A stretch of 64,000 bases of DNA, taken from contig CM061142.1 of NCBI GenBank assembly GCA_030789695.1, positions 149,565,266 through 149,629,265 on the forward strand. Reading direction: 5' to 3'. The DNA comes from Scilla litardierei (taxonomy: Eukaryota; Streptophyta; Magnoliopsida; Asparagales; Asparagaceae). Position 1 is the first letter of the stretch; every line of letters begins with the position of its first letter. The notes beneath the pieces were generated by a model. It saw only the letters and a list, made by a program, of their open reading frames with translations. It was not told the DNA's origin and did no database searches. A program made the position numbers and the translations under genes. This document shows, piece by piece, positions 9,360 to 19,794 of the stretch.

Positions 9360-11741
9360 ATACTCAACAGAGTCATCCTCGGTGCGGATGATGATGTGAA
9401 TACTAACTCGATTCCACAAATTGTGCCAGATGATTCTGAGTGTTTTCTCACCACTGAAGTTGTTGGAAGATGAGTCGGTTGCAACAGCTAACGCGGGATG
9501 ACGTGGGTAGCTGATTGGGTACTGGGCAAGATGACCATGAGTTGAGTAGGCTATAATTCGAGCTAAGTGAGCCGGGTTCAAGCTATATCTAGGCTGCCTG
9601 CAACATATAACTTGTCAGGGGGTCGAATCTGGGGTCTGACCTAATTACCTCCGATGCTTATGTCAGTTAGTGACTCAAGAAGGGCTCGGAGTATTATCTT
9701 CGACCCGTTGGGAGGTTGTCTACTAGTTCTCAAGCCGAACTATGGAGGAAATGTATAAGGTGGAGCAGATACGAAGGTTAGAGTACATGACTTTGGTGAT
9801 TTTCAAAGAATTAGAATGTGGAATTGGCCAAAAGTCTTTTCTCGTTGTCTAAGTGGCTACTTATAGGCAGCAGATGTCAGGTGGTAATGTCTGAGCCTTT
9901 ATGGAGCTTTATTATTTGTAGATCTGAGTTGTTGCCATTGATGATGAGCTGAATGATCAGTCATTGAATGACAGTATTAATGTCGAGCATAACTATCGGT
10001 ATTGATGAGGGAGCCCCACGGTTAGCTTGGCTGTCACCTTTAATGGGGGGAGAGAGGGAAAGGAAGTGAGATTCGATTAGCATCCCCTATGGGCCTCCTG
10101 GCTATTGGGTTGGAGTTGTTTACTTCACTGGGCTTCTGGGCTCATCCAGTTCAAATAAATGATTAAGCGTCTAGTGGGCCAGCCCAATGTTGTGATATAT
10201 TTGGTAATTTTGGGTGAGGTGGGAGGAGGATGAGGAGGCGGGGGAAGAGAGGATACGGTGGCAGCGGGAGGATGAAAGGAGGACGTAATAAATGTGTTGG
10301 GGAAGAAGGAAGAGGCATTGGAGGATGAGAGAAAAAACTACAGTGTAGTGAGGAAAGTGTAGACTAAGTATGAAAAATAATAGAAAACTTGTGATTAAAA
10401 GTGTTGTGTGCTTACAAAAGTGTAGTGAAAATAACAACACTTCATTGCTCAGGCATAATTAAGACCCCACCACTGAATTAATTGTTATCATTTTGCGGCC
10501 AAGAAGACTTTATAAGTGTATATGCACATTTGGATGATAGAACAATCTATAAGTTATTAGGACACCTTGATCATGATCAAGGCAATCAAAATGGTATGCC
10601 AACATCTAAAATAGTACTAAATTATCTTGCTTGGATGGACAATCCGACTTGTAGGCAAGGCAGGCATATAGCCAAACTGAAAAGGGGCGAACAAACCAGC
10701 ACAAGCACTCTAATATGGAACACTCTTTACTAAAGCGTCACAGTTATAGCTTGGCTTCTCAACGGAGCAGGTCTTATTTTTTTTCAAACAAACAAAAATG
10801 AATAATTAAAAAACTTGAAAAGAATAAAATTGAAGCTTTGTTTTGATTGATGCATGTGTTTGATCGCTTTAATCCTTTGAATATGAAGGCTTGTTTTCTG
10901 GTTGTAAATGATTAGCCAACACCGAGCCACTTTCTCCATTTGCGTACTTGACTTTGTCTGATTCCTTTGACCCACTTCATCAATAACTTTCACTGCCCAC
11001 ATATGTGAACGAAGTGAAACTCTCATGGGCACATCATTGCAATATGTACAACTCTCAGGGGCATAGGGTTAACTGTAGTCTTGGTTGGTTAAATTATGAT
11101 GAGGTATGTGATAGATGATGAGCCTAGCCGTTTGGTAGGCTTTATGACTTTAATGGCTTATTAGGGGTACGTCGATTGAGCAAGCCAGCATAACAACGGC
11201 CTAGATTGGCAAAAGACTATGTCCAAGACATTGACTCAAAATCTTGTATAACATAGAAACCAGTCCTCTAACACTCAAGTTAGTGTTGAGATAACTTGAG
11301 GCAAGAAATAGGGATACTGAAAAGAGAATAATCAAACCTTCCATTGTAGGTAATGTGCACTTTATCAAATCTTATATCAATCGAATTCAGTGATCAAGAA
11401 AGAATGCATGATAGAGAGTTGTCCTGAACCCTTTGTGGTCCTCCAACCTCCAACCTCCCTAACCCAGACATAAGGGTGGCAAACAAATTAATTATTGCTG
11501 CCTTAGATCAGATTTGACCCATCTGCATGACTTGAATAGTGATTCACCTAAACTCAACTAGAATTAATCTGGGTTAAAGATCTTGTACCCTACCTGACTT
11601 GGAGAAAATTTGGGCAGTGGGTTAGGTTTGGGCCAAATATGTGCATGGTTTGTGCTGGGTTGTACCCTAAACTAAAATTATTTAAATATCTTTTGATTAC
11701 ATAAAACTTTGGATTAACCTGAAAATTGAAAATGGGATTAA
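9360..11741. other. Unassigned intergenic or decayed repeat sequence
   Basis: No ORF above 90 codons looks real and no transposase, RNA gene or LTR boundary was recognised. The part around 9480-9720 resembles old plant repeat DNA but I cannot name a family. 10140-10440 is purine-rich on the plus strand. This is probably the older host into which H inserted. Confidence 0.4.
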
Positions 11742-11891
11742 TGTAGAGCATGTGGCACCTGATCCATTGGATCAGGTGCAAGACACAAAAAGATGGGGCC
11801 CCACGAGTACAAGCCCATGTGGGGGCTTGTATTCCCACCTTTTTTGTGTCTAAACACTTGATCCAATGGAGCAAGTGCCATCTTTTCTACA
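11742..11891. mobile_element. Foldback MITE flanked by TTAA
   Basis: A 150-base sequence whose two halves are imperfect inverted copies of about 70 bases. The left half runs TGTAGAGCATGTGGCAC.. and the right half ends ..GTGCCATCTTTTCTACA. Both sides are flanked by TTAA, or TTA if a 3-base duplication is assumed. The small size, lack of coding and hairpin form fit a MITE; a TTA duplication would suit the PIF/Harbinger group. Family assignment is inference. Confidence 0.65.
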
Positions 11892-11967
11892 TTAAATCCA
11901 TTTAAAATAGTCATGTTCAATATATCCATAAGGTACAAAAGATAAAGATAAAATACTAAGAAAATTC

Positions 11968-12787
11968 TGCTGGATCCTGTAGATGACAAGGAAACACTAT
12001 ATGGGGAATAGTGTTTTTAAAAGTTCTACTTAAGATCTGTAAATGAGTTACCACTTAGAATCTTAATCAACAAATAATACTTGTAAATAATGAATTTAGT
12101 AGTGAAAAATAACACAATCAATAATAATAAGTAAATGAAGACAGAACAATCAAACCAAATAGTAAGTGCAAATACCAAGTTTTAGCATGGTTCGGTCTCC
12201 CTGACCTACTCTAGTTCCTAAGCTCTCTGCTTGAGATTTTTCAGTATACATCTTGCTAACCCACGAGAAAATTACAAGTCTTAACACAACAAACCTGTGT
12301 TAAGAAATAACCTCTCTGAAATAACCTTGAGAGAAACCTGTGTTAATGGTACCATATAATTAGTTTAGAACATATCCCATTTGGTTCCTAACTAGCACAA
12401 AAAAAATTTTATAGTGTCTTTGGACCAGATCAGACATCTGGTATATGGTCACCAAACGTCTAGCCTGTCTGATTTTATGGTGCAGACACATCCAGTTATC
12501 AGTTGTCCGAAGCTCATTGGCCAGACATCTGAACAGTGTATCAGCCGTCTGACTAGTGAACTCCAGACTTCTGCTCAGTGAGGATTTTATTTGGATTATT
12601 TTCTGAGAGATGCCTCTCTCATCACCCACATTTTGTCAGCAGTCAGATGTAAGATGATCAGATGTTTGAACAGTTTTCTAACCGTCTGATAATACTTCAT
12701 CAGATGTCTGGTTGCTAGGAGATTGGACACCATTTTCCTTCAGTCGAACTCCACTGCCAGCTGTCTGATGATATGTTCCAAGACGTC
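11968..12787 (-). repeat. Copia-type LTR fragment F, left part
   Basis: In minus reading the stretch ends with CTATTCCCCATATAG and GGATCCAGCA. About 200 bases before that is GGGAGACCGAACCATGC, the style of a copia LTR 3' end. No primer site follows at 11967, so it is a solo or 3' LTR piece. It carries the AGACGTCT-type array at 12423-12787 and is cut by element A at 12787. Confidence 0.5.
12423..12787. repeat. AGACGTCT-type palindrome array, left part
   Basis: Repeated, degenerate 8-12 base palindromes of the form CCAGACATCTGG, CAGACGTCTG and TCAGATGTCTGG, spaced about 20-40 bases. The array is cut at 12787 by element A and resumes at 22335. The core GACGTC is an ACGT-core sequence of the kind bound by plant bZIP factors; that link is inference. 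Confidence 0.75.
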
Positions 12788-13440
12788 TGTCACGACCCGC
12801 TTCCCTAAAATGGAGGCGAGACGTGAAAAAGGTCCGCACGGGAGTGGAGCGGTGAAGCCCCAAACCCGATAAGCGTCAATTTAGTATAGCAGGTCCCTGT
12901 AATTGCAATCGAAACAACAACAATAATAATATAAGACGGATAAGAAACACCAATCCCAAGGGTTGTCCACAAATATTCAACATCACAGAAAAGCCACCAG
13001 GCTAAAAAGAAAGAGTCTAAGGCCCAGAACAAGGCCAAACAAAAGCAACGACATAAATAAGTATAGGTGCCACGCACCAATAACAAAACAACTGTCTAAC
13101 AAAATAAAGCACAACGGAGACACTAGGACTGGTCCCCAGTGTCCGCGTACTCCCCGTCCAACACGGGCTCAAGCTCGGCGTCCGCAAACACCTCACCCTC
13201 AGCAGGCAACTCAGGCTCAAGGTCTAACATGCGTCACCCAAAAGAGAAAGGGGCACATGTCAGCAAGTCTAAAAAGACTTGGGCAAGGAAACTGAAAGTA
13301 ACTAGCAACCTAGCACTTGTAATATTAAGCAATGACATGGCAGTTAAGTATGATGCAACAGTTTAAAAGAGGCAAGCATGCACAATGTAGCAAAAGCTAC
13401 CAAAACACTAATCACTTATCATTTAACACTTATCACTTAG

Positions 13441-13765
13441 TGCATAGAGAGTCCACCTGCTGGCCAGCTCGTGGCTCAGGCCGCTTATCTCTATCACTAA
13501 TAATCATTTGTGCACTAGAGAGTCCACCTGCTGGCCGGAGTGGCGGATCAGGCCAACTCGGGCTCAGGCCGCTTATCTCTTACCCCACCCATATGTGTCG
13601 AGCGTTGGGGTTTCCAACTCACTGAGCTCGCTTCTGGATCACGAGCCAGGAAGTGTAATTGGCATAGGGTTGTGCCCGCAACGCAGGTGCCTAGCTGGTA
13701 ACCGAGCGTTGGGATTTCCAACTACAGGGCTCGCTTCTGGAACACGAGCCAGGAAGTATAATATC
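13441..13765. repeat. Tandem duplications inside the R/U5 part of the A LTR
   Basis: Two segments are each present twice. One begins AGAGAGTCCACCTGCTGGCC and runs to the GCCGCTTATCTCT end. The other begins GAGCGTTGGG and ends GAGCCAGGAAGT. The second contains a small hairpin, CTCGCTTCTGG..CACGAG. Both are repeated in the 5' LTR (about 20589-20913), and related forms occur in B and C. Confidence 0.7.
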
Positions 13766-14497
13766 GTAGCGTGTGCTACACAATCACAATAATTAATCAC
13801 TATGCAACGACATGAACAAATGATTGCGTACCGTTAATTGAATTTAAACGTGACATACAAGCATGATGAGGGTGACGGACCAAGCTTCGTTGTCAAGCTA
13901 GGTCAATGGCGTATAAACGGCTATCCTTTCACCGTTTAGTCTCTTTTACGCTAAAACAAGGTAATGGCCTAAGACATGGCCCAAATCAAGAGATGCAAGT
14001 TTCACTTGCCTATCACCGAGGATGACGGTTACGAAAGTTCGTTTCCGCGAATGCTAGGCTACGGGGAATCGCTGTTATGGGGAACAATCATCAAAACACA
14101 AGTATTTTATTAGGGTTTCATAAAAATTACAATAGGATATGAAAACAACGGTAGATCGATTTCTTACCGAGAGGAGGCGGAAGGAATACTCCGGGGAACC
14201 CTAGGACCAGATCTGGAGAAGATTGGAGAAGTTTGGGGAAACTAGGGTTTAGGGGGATTTTGGGGATTTGATGGGTTTTGGTGATATTTTGGGGAAGATT
14301 AGAAGTAGATAGGGTGAATGGGTGGATTGGATGATGGATTTAGGGTTTGGAATGAGGGATTGAAGCTTGGAGGAAGATGGGGGCTCAATGGAGGAGAAAC
14401 TAGGGCTTAGGGTCGTGTTGGAGAAGATGAAAACGTTTGGGTTGGGTATTTATAGGTTGGGCTGGCGGCTGCCCAGAAATTAGGGTTTTAACACTGG

Positions 14498-14915
14498 TTA
14501 GTCGGTCAAAGAACAACCACTGACCGACTAGTTTGGCAACTAGTCGGTCGGTCGACCAACGCAGACCGACTAAGTGTAAACAGTAACTCCTGAACGAAAA
14601 TAGGATTCTAGAGTTAGTCGGTCCATGAACAAGTACTGACCAACTAGTTTGGAAACTAGTCGGTCGATGAACGTTCTTAGACCGACTAAGAGTAAACAGT
14701 AACTGATACAAAAATAATATGATGAGTTAGTCGGTTCAAGAAGCATTGATGACCGACTAGTTTGCAACCTAGTCGGTCAACCAACGTTCTTAGACCGACT
14801 AACGATAAACAGTAACTCCTGAGAAAATTTAGAAAGCTCACTAGTCGGTCCAAGAAGGATTGCCGACCGACTGGATCGTCATCTAGTCGGTCGGTGGCCC
14901 TTCTTACACCGGCTA
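14498..14915. repeat. TAGTCGGTC palindrome array in the 3' LTR of A
   Basis: Eight arm pairs arranged as four composite units. Each unit has hairpin one (TTAGTCGGTC..GACCGACTAG), a short spacer of seven to nine bases, hairpin two (CTAGTCGGTC..GACCGACTAA) and a linker with TAAACAGTAACT. It ends about 40 bases from the TATA-like box. It differs from the 5' copy by one visible base change (GACCAACTAG for GACCGACTAG). Confidence 0.93.
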
Positions 14916-15186
14916 ATGAGCACAGAAAAGTACCGATACGGAGCGCGAGGCCCCGGCATCGATTCCTAAGACTCCTAGGCTTGATCTAACAGTTAGATAT
15001 GACCGTTATGAAGTCCGTCACGAGTGACATACTTCGAAATCGACAATCCTAAGGAAGGAGCGAGAAAATACGACGAATCGATCGAAAATGAAAACTACGG
15101 AGACGAAAACCACACAAGAGGAGAAAATCCACCAAAACATATATTATTTTATAATAAATTCAGATACACGAAAAGCAGTCGTTACA

Positions 15187-15200
15187 TCATCCCCAACTTA
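15187..15200 (-). promoter_or_regulatory. Polypurine tract of element A
   Basis: Minus strand AAGTTGGGGATGA lies directly before the 3' LTR, where the primer for plus-strand DNA synthesis is expected. B, C and E have the matching tract at the same place. Confidence 0.85.
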
Positions 15201-15231
15201 AGAAAATTCCGTCCTCGGAATTTCCGAATAC

Positions 15232-18200
15232 TCACGAGTCCGGAAACAGAAGTGGGTAGCGCTCTCGCATCTCATCTTCTCTCTCCCAAGTAGACTCTCC
15301 CGGCGAACCGTGCCGCCACATCACTCTAACAAGATCGACGACCTTGTTTCGAAGTGACTTCTGACGCCTGTCCAGAATCTGCACCGGATACTGGTCATAC
15401 GTCAAATCTGAGCGAACGGCGATCTCCGAGAAATCCACGGCATGAGATGGATCGCTAATGTATCGACGAAGCTGCGACACATGGAAAACATTGTGAACTC
15501 CTTCCAAAGATGGCGGCAAAGCCAAGCGATACGCTACCTCGCCAACCCTCCCCAAAACATCAAATGGTCCAATGTATCGCGGGCTCAACTTCCCACGCTT
15601 CCCAAAACGAATCACACCACGATTCGGGGAAATCTTCAAGAACACATGGTCACCCGGCTGAAATTCCAAAGGACGACGTTTAGCATCAGCCCAATGCTTA
15701 AAACGGTCCTGAGCAATCCTCAACCTCTCCCGAATATTCCTGACGATCTCCACGGCCTCCACAATCATCTCAGGTCCCAACAACTCCCGATCACCAACGT
15801 CATCCCAACTCAATGGCGATCGACATTTCCTCCCATAAAGAGCGGCGAAAGGCGCCATGTCAATACTCGCCTGGAAGCTGTTGTTGTAGGAAAACTCCAC
15901 CAAATGCAGGTGGTCCTCCCACAAACCCTTGAAATCCAACATGCACGCCCTCAGCATGTCATCCAAAATCTGAATCGTCCTCTCGGACTGGCCATCCGTC
16001 TGCGGATGGTACGCCGTGCTGAAACTCAGACGCGTACCCAAGCTCTTCTGCAAACTCTGCCAAAACTGAGATGTGAACCTCGTGTCTCTGTCAGACACGA
16101 TACTCACGGGGTCTCCATGAAGTCGCACGACCTCCTCCATATACCTCCTCGCCAGCGCCTCAGTGGACTGTCCCACTCGGAACGGAATAAAGTGCGCAGA
16201 TTTGGTCAATCGATCTACGATCACCCAAATCGCGTCATTCTGCTTCAGACTCCGAGGTAGCCCAGTCACGAAATCCATAGTGATGTGCTGCCACTTCCAC
16301 TCCGGAATCGGAAGCGGTTGTAGCAACCCGACCGAACGCTGATGCTCCGCCTTCACTTGCTGGCAAACCAAGCACTTGGCTACACTCCGAGCCACGCTCC
16401 TCTTCATACCATGTCACCAATAATTTAGACGAAGATCCTGGTACATCTTGGTGCCACCAGGATGCACAGAATACGGCGAACTGTGTGCCTCCACCATCAA
16501 CTCCTCTCTGATATCCCCAGCCGGCACACACAACCTGGCTCCAAACCTCAGCGAGCCATCCTCATGAATCAAAAAGTCAGTCCGCAGACCGGCTTCCACC
16601 ATCTCCCGAATCCTTACCAACTTCGGATCTCCGGCCTGGCCAGCCTTAATCCGATCCACGATCGCCGACTGTACCTGCATGTACATCAACGAAGAAGCCT
16701 CCCCAGGAAGGACAATTTCCACTCCAGACTCGCAAAAATCCTGCTGCAATCTCCACTGCGAGGTCAAAATCATCACCGCTGGAAGCCTACTCAAAGCATC
16801 TGGAACCACATTCACCTTGCCAGGGTGATACTATAAATCAATCTCATAATCCGCCATAAGCTCCAACCATCGACGCTGTCGCATGTTGAGCTCCTTCTGC
16901 GTGAAAATATACTTCAAGCTTTTGTGATCGGTGAAGATTTTCACTTTCTCACTCAGCAAGAAGTGTCTCCAAATCTTAAGAGCAAACACAACGGCAGCCA
17001 ACTCCAAATCATGCGTCGGATAATTCTTCTCATGAACCTTAAGCTGACGAGACGCATACGCCACAACATGTCCGTGCTGATGCAACACACAACCGAGACC
17101 CTTGCCAGAAGCATCGCAAAAGACCTCAAATCCACCACTGCGATCAGGCACAACAAGAATAGGGGCACTCGTCAACCTCTCCTTCAGAATACCAAAAGCA
17201 CTCTCACAATCACCCGACCAAACATAAACAACATCCTTCCGCGTCAACCTGGTCATCGGCTCAGCAATACGGGAAAAGTCCTTAATGAATCGCCGATAAT
17301 AACCAGCAAGTCCAAGGAAACTCCGAATCTCAGACGCAGACGACGGAACGGGCCACTCCCTGATGGCCCTAATCTTCTCGGGATCCACTGAAATACCATC
17401 TCCAGTCACCACATGCCCAAGAAAAGCAACTCGATCCAGCCAAAATTCGCACTTCGAAAACTTAGCATACAAACGATGCTTCCTCAAGATCTCCAATACC
17501 GTCCTCAAGTGCGATGCATGCTCTTCCTCCGACTTCGAATAGATCAGAATGTCGTCGATAAAGATAACGACAAACTTATCCAAAAGGTCGTAGAAAATCA
17601 GGTTCATCAGATTCATGAAAACTGCGGGCGCGTTAGTTACGCCGAAAGGCATAACCACAAACTCATAGTGTCCATACTTCGTCCTGAACGCTGTCTTCGG
17701 AACATCATCCCTCTTCACCTTCAACTGATGGTAACCACTCCTCAAATCCAACTTAGAAAACACCCTCGAACCTCCAAGCTGATCAAAAATATCATCGATG
17801 CGAGGCAACGGGTATTTATTCTTAATGGTCACCGCATTCAATCCCCGATAGTCCACGCACATGCGACGCGAACCATCCTTCTTCTTAACCAGCAACACCG
17901 GTGCTCCCCATGGAGACACACTAGGATTAATATAACCCTTCAGCAACAGCTCATCCAACTGCTTCCGCAACTCTTCCAATTCAGCAGGTGCCATACGATA
18001 CGGCGCCTTCGAAATCGGCTGCGCACCTGGAACAAGATCGATAGAAAATTCCAGAGCTCGATCAGGCGGCAAACCAGACATCTCCTCGGGGAAGACGTCG
18101 CCAAAATCTCGCACCACAGTTGGCCAATCCAGCTCCATCTGCATAGCTACAGCCTCCACCGGCCTGGCCCGAAATCTGACAGGACCAAGCGAACTGCTAC

Positions 18201-18554
18201 CACGACTGAACTCAAATACTGGATGTCCGGGAATCTCGAACACCACCTTCTTCCTCCTGCAGTCGATCGTAGCATAGAAGCTCGCAAGCCAATCCATCCC
18301 AAAGACCGCATCGTAGTTGGTGATATTGTGGACAATAAAATCAGCATAAAGCTCATGTCCACAAACCACCACAGAGCAAGGACTGCACCCACGATGCACC
18401 GTGACTACTCCATTCCCTGTGACGATATTCCAACTCTGAGAGAGAGGGGACGTCGACAAGGAATGCTTCTCCACGAAGCTCTGGGCCAAAATGCACATCG
18501 ATGCACCAGAGTCAAAGAGGACTCGGGCAGGGAACGTGCAAACCAAAACCACAC
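15232..18554 (-). pseudogene. Ty3/gypsy Pol of element A (protease, RT, RNase H, integrase, chromodomain-like)
   Basis: Begins at the predicted acceptor 18555/18554. Protease shows LFDSGAS near residue 14. Reverse transcriptase spans about residues 205-380 with FIDD at 331-334. RNase H follows with FCDASG, HDLELAA and FTDHKS. The integrase zinc motif runs from [12 protein letters not shown] to KCLVCQQ, and its core has MDF, VSDRDT and GQSERT, which gives DD35E spacing. GPFDVLGRVGEVAYRLALP is the GPY/F-like module, and WRHGSPGESTWERED is the chromodomain-like end. Two in-frame stops interrupt it: TAG at 16831-16833 (CAG in relatives) and TGA at 16414-16416 (TGG in relatives). The integrase reads RYMEEVVRL without the intron found in B, C and E. 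Confidence 0.93.
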
Positions 18555-18665
18555 CTAATAAACAGTCTAATCAATCAAATCTTACTCTAGCAACATCATA
18601 CACAAGCATTCACATAATTTAACAATCAATTAATTAGGGAAGGAACAATCTAGATCGAAAGTTAC
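18555..18665 (-). other. Predicted 111-nt intron joining gag to pol in element A
   Basis: Donor TTACAG/GTAACT and acceptor TTTATTAG/GTGTGG. Joining them gives ATT ACA GGT GTG GTT, that is ITG-VV, in frame, and removes the gag stop. The same junction with canonical GT..AG occurs in B, C and E. Unspliced RNA would make Gag alone; spliced RNA would make Gag-Pol. Inferred from sequence only. Confidence 0.65.
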
Positions 18666-19794
18666 CTGTAATGACCTCATCCACGGCCAAAACCTCCTCC
18701 TCAGTCATCAGAAATGCCTGCCTCCTCGGCGGAGCAGCCCGCTGAAAAGCCTGCTTCTGCGGAACGAGGGGCACCCCGCGACCAGCGGGCACCGGGGCTC
18801 TCTGCTGCAACGGCGGGGCAGCAATAGGTGTCCCCCAAGGCTGCCTCAACCTCGGGCACTCCCTGAGAGCATGGGCGGGATCTCCACAGGCAATACATTG
18901 CCCCAAGAACCTCCTACATGATTCCTTGATATGGCCCTCCTTGCCACAAAAATGGCAAGTCCTCCGAACAGGCCCTCCTGGCCTCTTAAACTGAACAGGC
19001 GGGTTCGGCCTGAATCCAGGTCGAACCACAGCTCTCGCCTGCTCCACAGGCCTCTTCCCAGCACCAACAATAGACCCCTTCCGCTGGTTCACAAGCAGCT
19101 CCTGTCTCTTGGCAGCGACCAAAACCTTCTGATAAGATTCCCGGTCAGAAGAGGTCACAAAGCTCTGGAGCTCTGAAGCAAGCCCCTGCAGAAACCTCTG
19201 AGCTCGCTCCTCAGCGTCCTGCACCATCTTTGGTGCAAACCGACTCAGCCTCATGAACTCCTGGTGGTACATGTCCACCGACGAGTTCCCCTGCTTCAGG
19301 TCGATAAAACGCTGCAGCATCTCTTCCCTGGCAGCCTTTGGGAAGAACTCACCATCAAATCTGGCCTTGAAGGTAGCCCAGACGATCGGCTCAACCAACA
19401 TCTTTTCCTCAGCATCCCACCAATTCCTGGCGTTATCCTTCAGCTGGCGCTTCGCCAAGTCAACCCAACTCACTTCGTTGACCTTGGACATCTTCAGATT
19501 GTCCTCGATATTCCTCATCCATTCATCAGCAGCTAGTGGACCTTCGGTTCCATCAAAATACGCAGGACCCAGCTCTCTGAACTGCTTCGCCCCGGGCTCA
19601 GGGCGAGGGGTTTCCACCGCCTGAGCAGCTCGAGCCACCGGAGCATTCTGCACCTGCAGAAGCACACCCTGCTGGACCTGCATCATCTGCAACATCATCC
19701 TCATCATCTCCCCATTAGTGGGCTCCCGCTCAGGCTCCTCGTCGTGAGGGGGTGCACCACTACCACCACCTCGGGTGATCCGTCTTCCTGCCAT
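18666..19794 (-). CDS. Gag of element A
   Basis: Intact frame from MAGRRITRGG at 19794. Residues 1-60 are Gly-, Glu- and Met-rich. The retrotransposon gag domain covers about residues 85-210 (KRQLKDNARNWWDAEE, FPKAAREEMLQRFIDLKQG, FAPKMVQDAEERAQRFLQG). Two CCHC zinc knuckles follow: CHFCGKEGHIKESC (280-293) and CIACGDPAHALREC (300-313), which would bind the element's RNA. If translation continues through the intron the protein ends at 386 residues (stop at 18634); if the intron is spliced it fuses to Pol at residue 377. The ATG sits directly behind a splice-acceptor-like TCATTAG. Gag is intact while Pol has two stops, so the copy could still supply particles. Confidence 0.93.

Larger units (their letters stand above)
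12788..15186 (-). repeat. 3' LTR of element A
   Basis: Starts TGTCACGACC and ends CGTTACA in plus reading, matching the other LTR almost base for base. It is the 3' LTR because the polypurine tract lies at its right edge. It contains the palindrome array (14498-14915), a TATA-like box at about 14445-14456 and a long R/U5 part of about 1.6 kb. Confidence 0.97.

Noticed and set aside
10482..10733. 83-codon plus-strand frame in the unassigned region
   Set aside because: Short, no domain, no codon pattern or flanking signals to support a gene.
15442..16260. Plus-strand frame of 272 codons over the integrase
   Set aside because: Shadow of the integrase on the other strand; B and C show the same shadow with the same kind of composition.
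17413..18558. Long plus-strand open frame of 381 codons
   Set aside because: Antisense shadow of the A pol gene; composition is Arg/His/Gln-rich and no domain is recognisable. The same applies to 37403-38665, 48702-49751 and 47535-48410.
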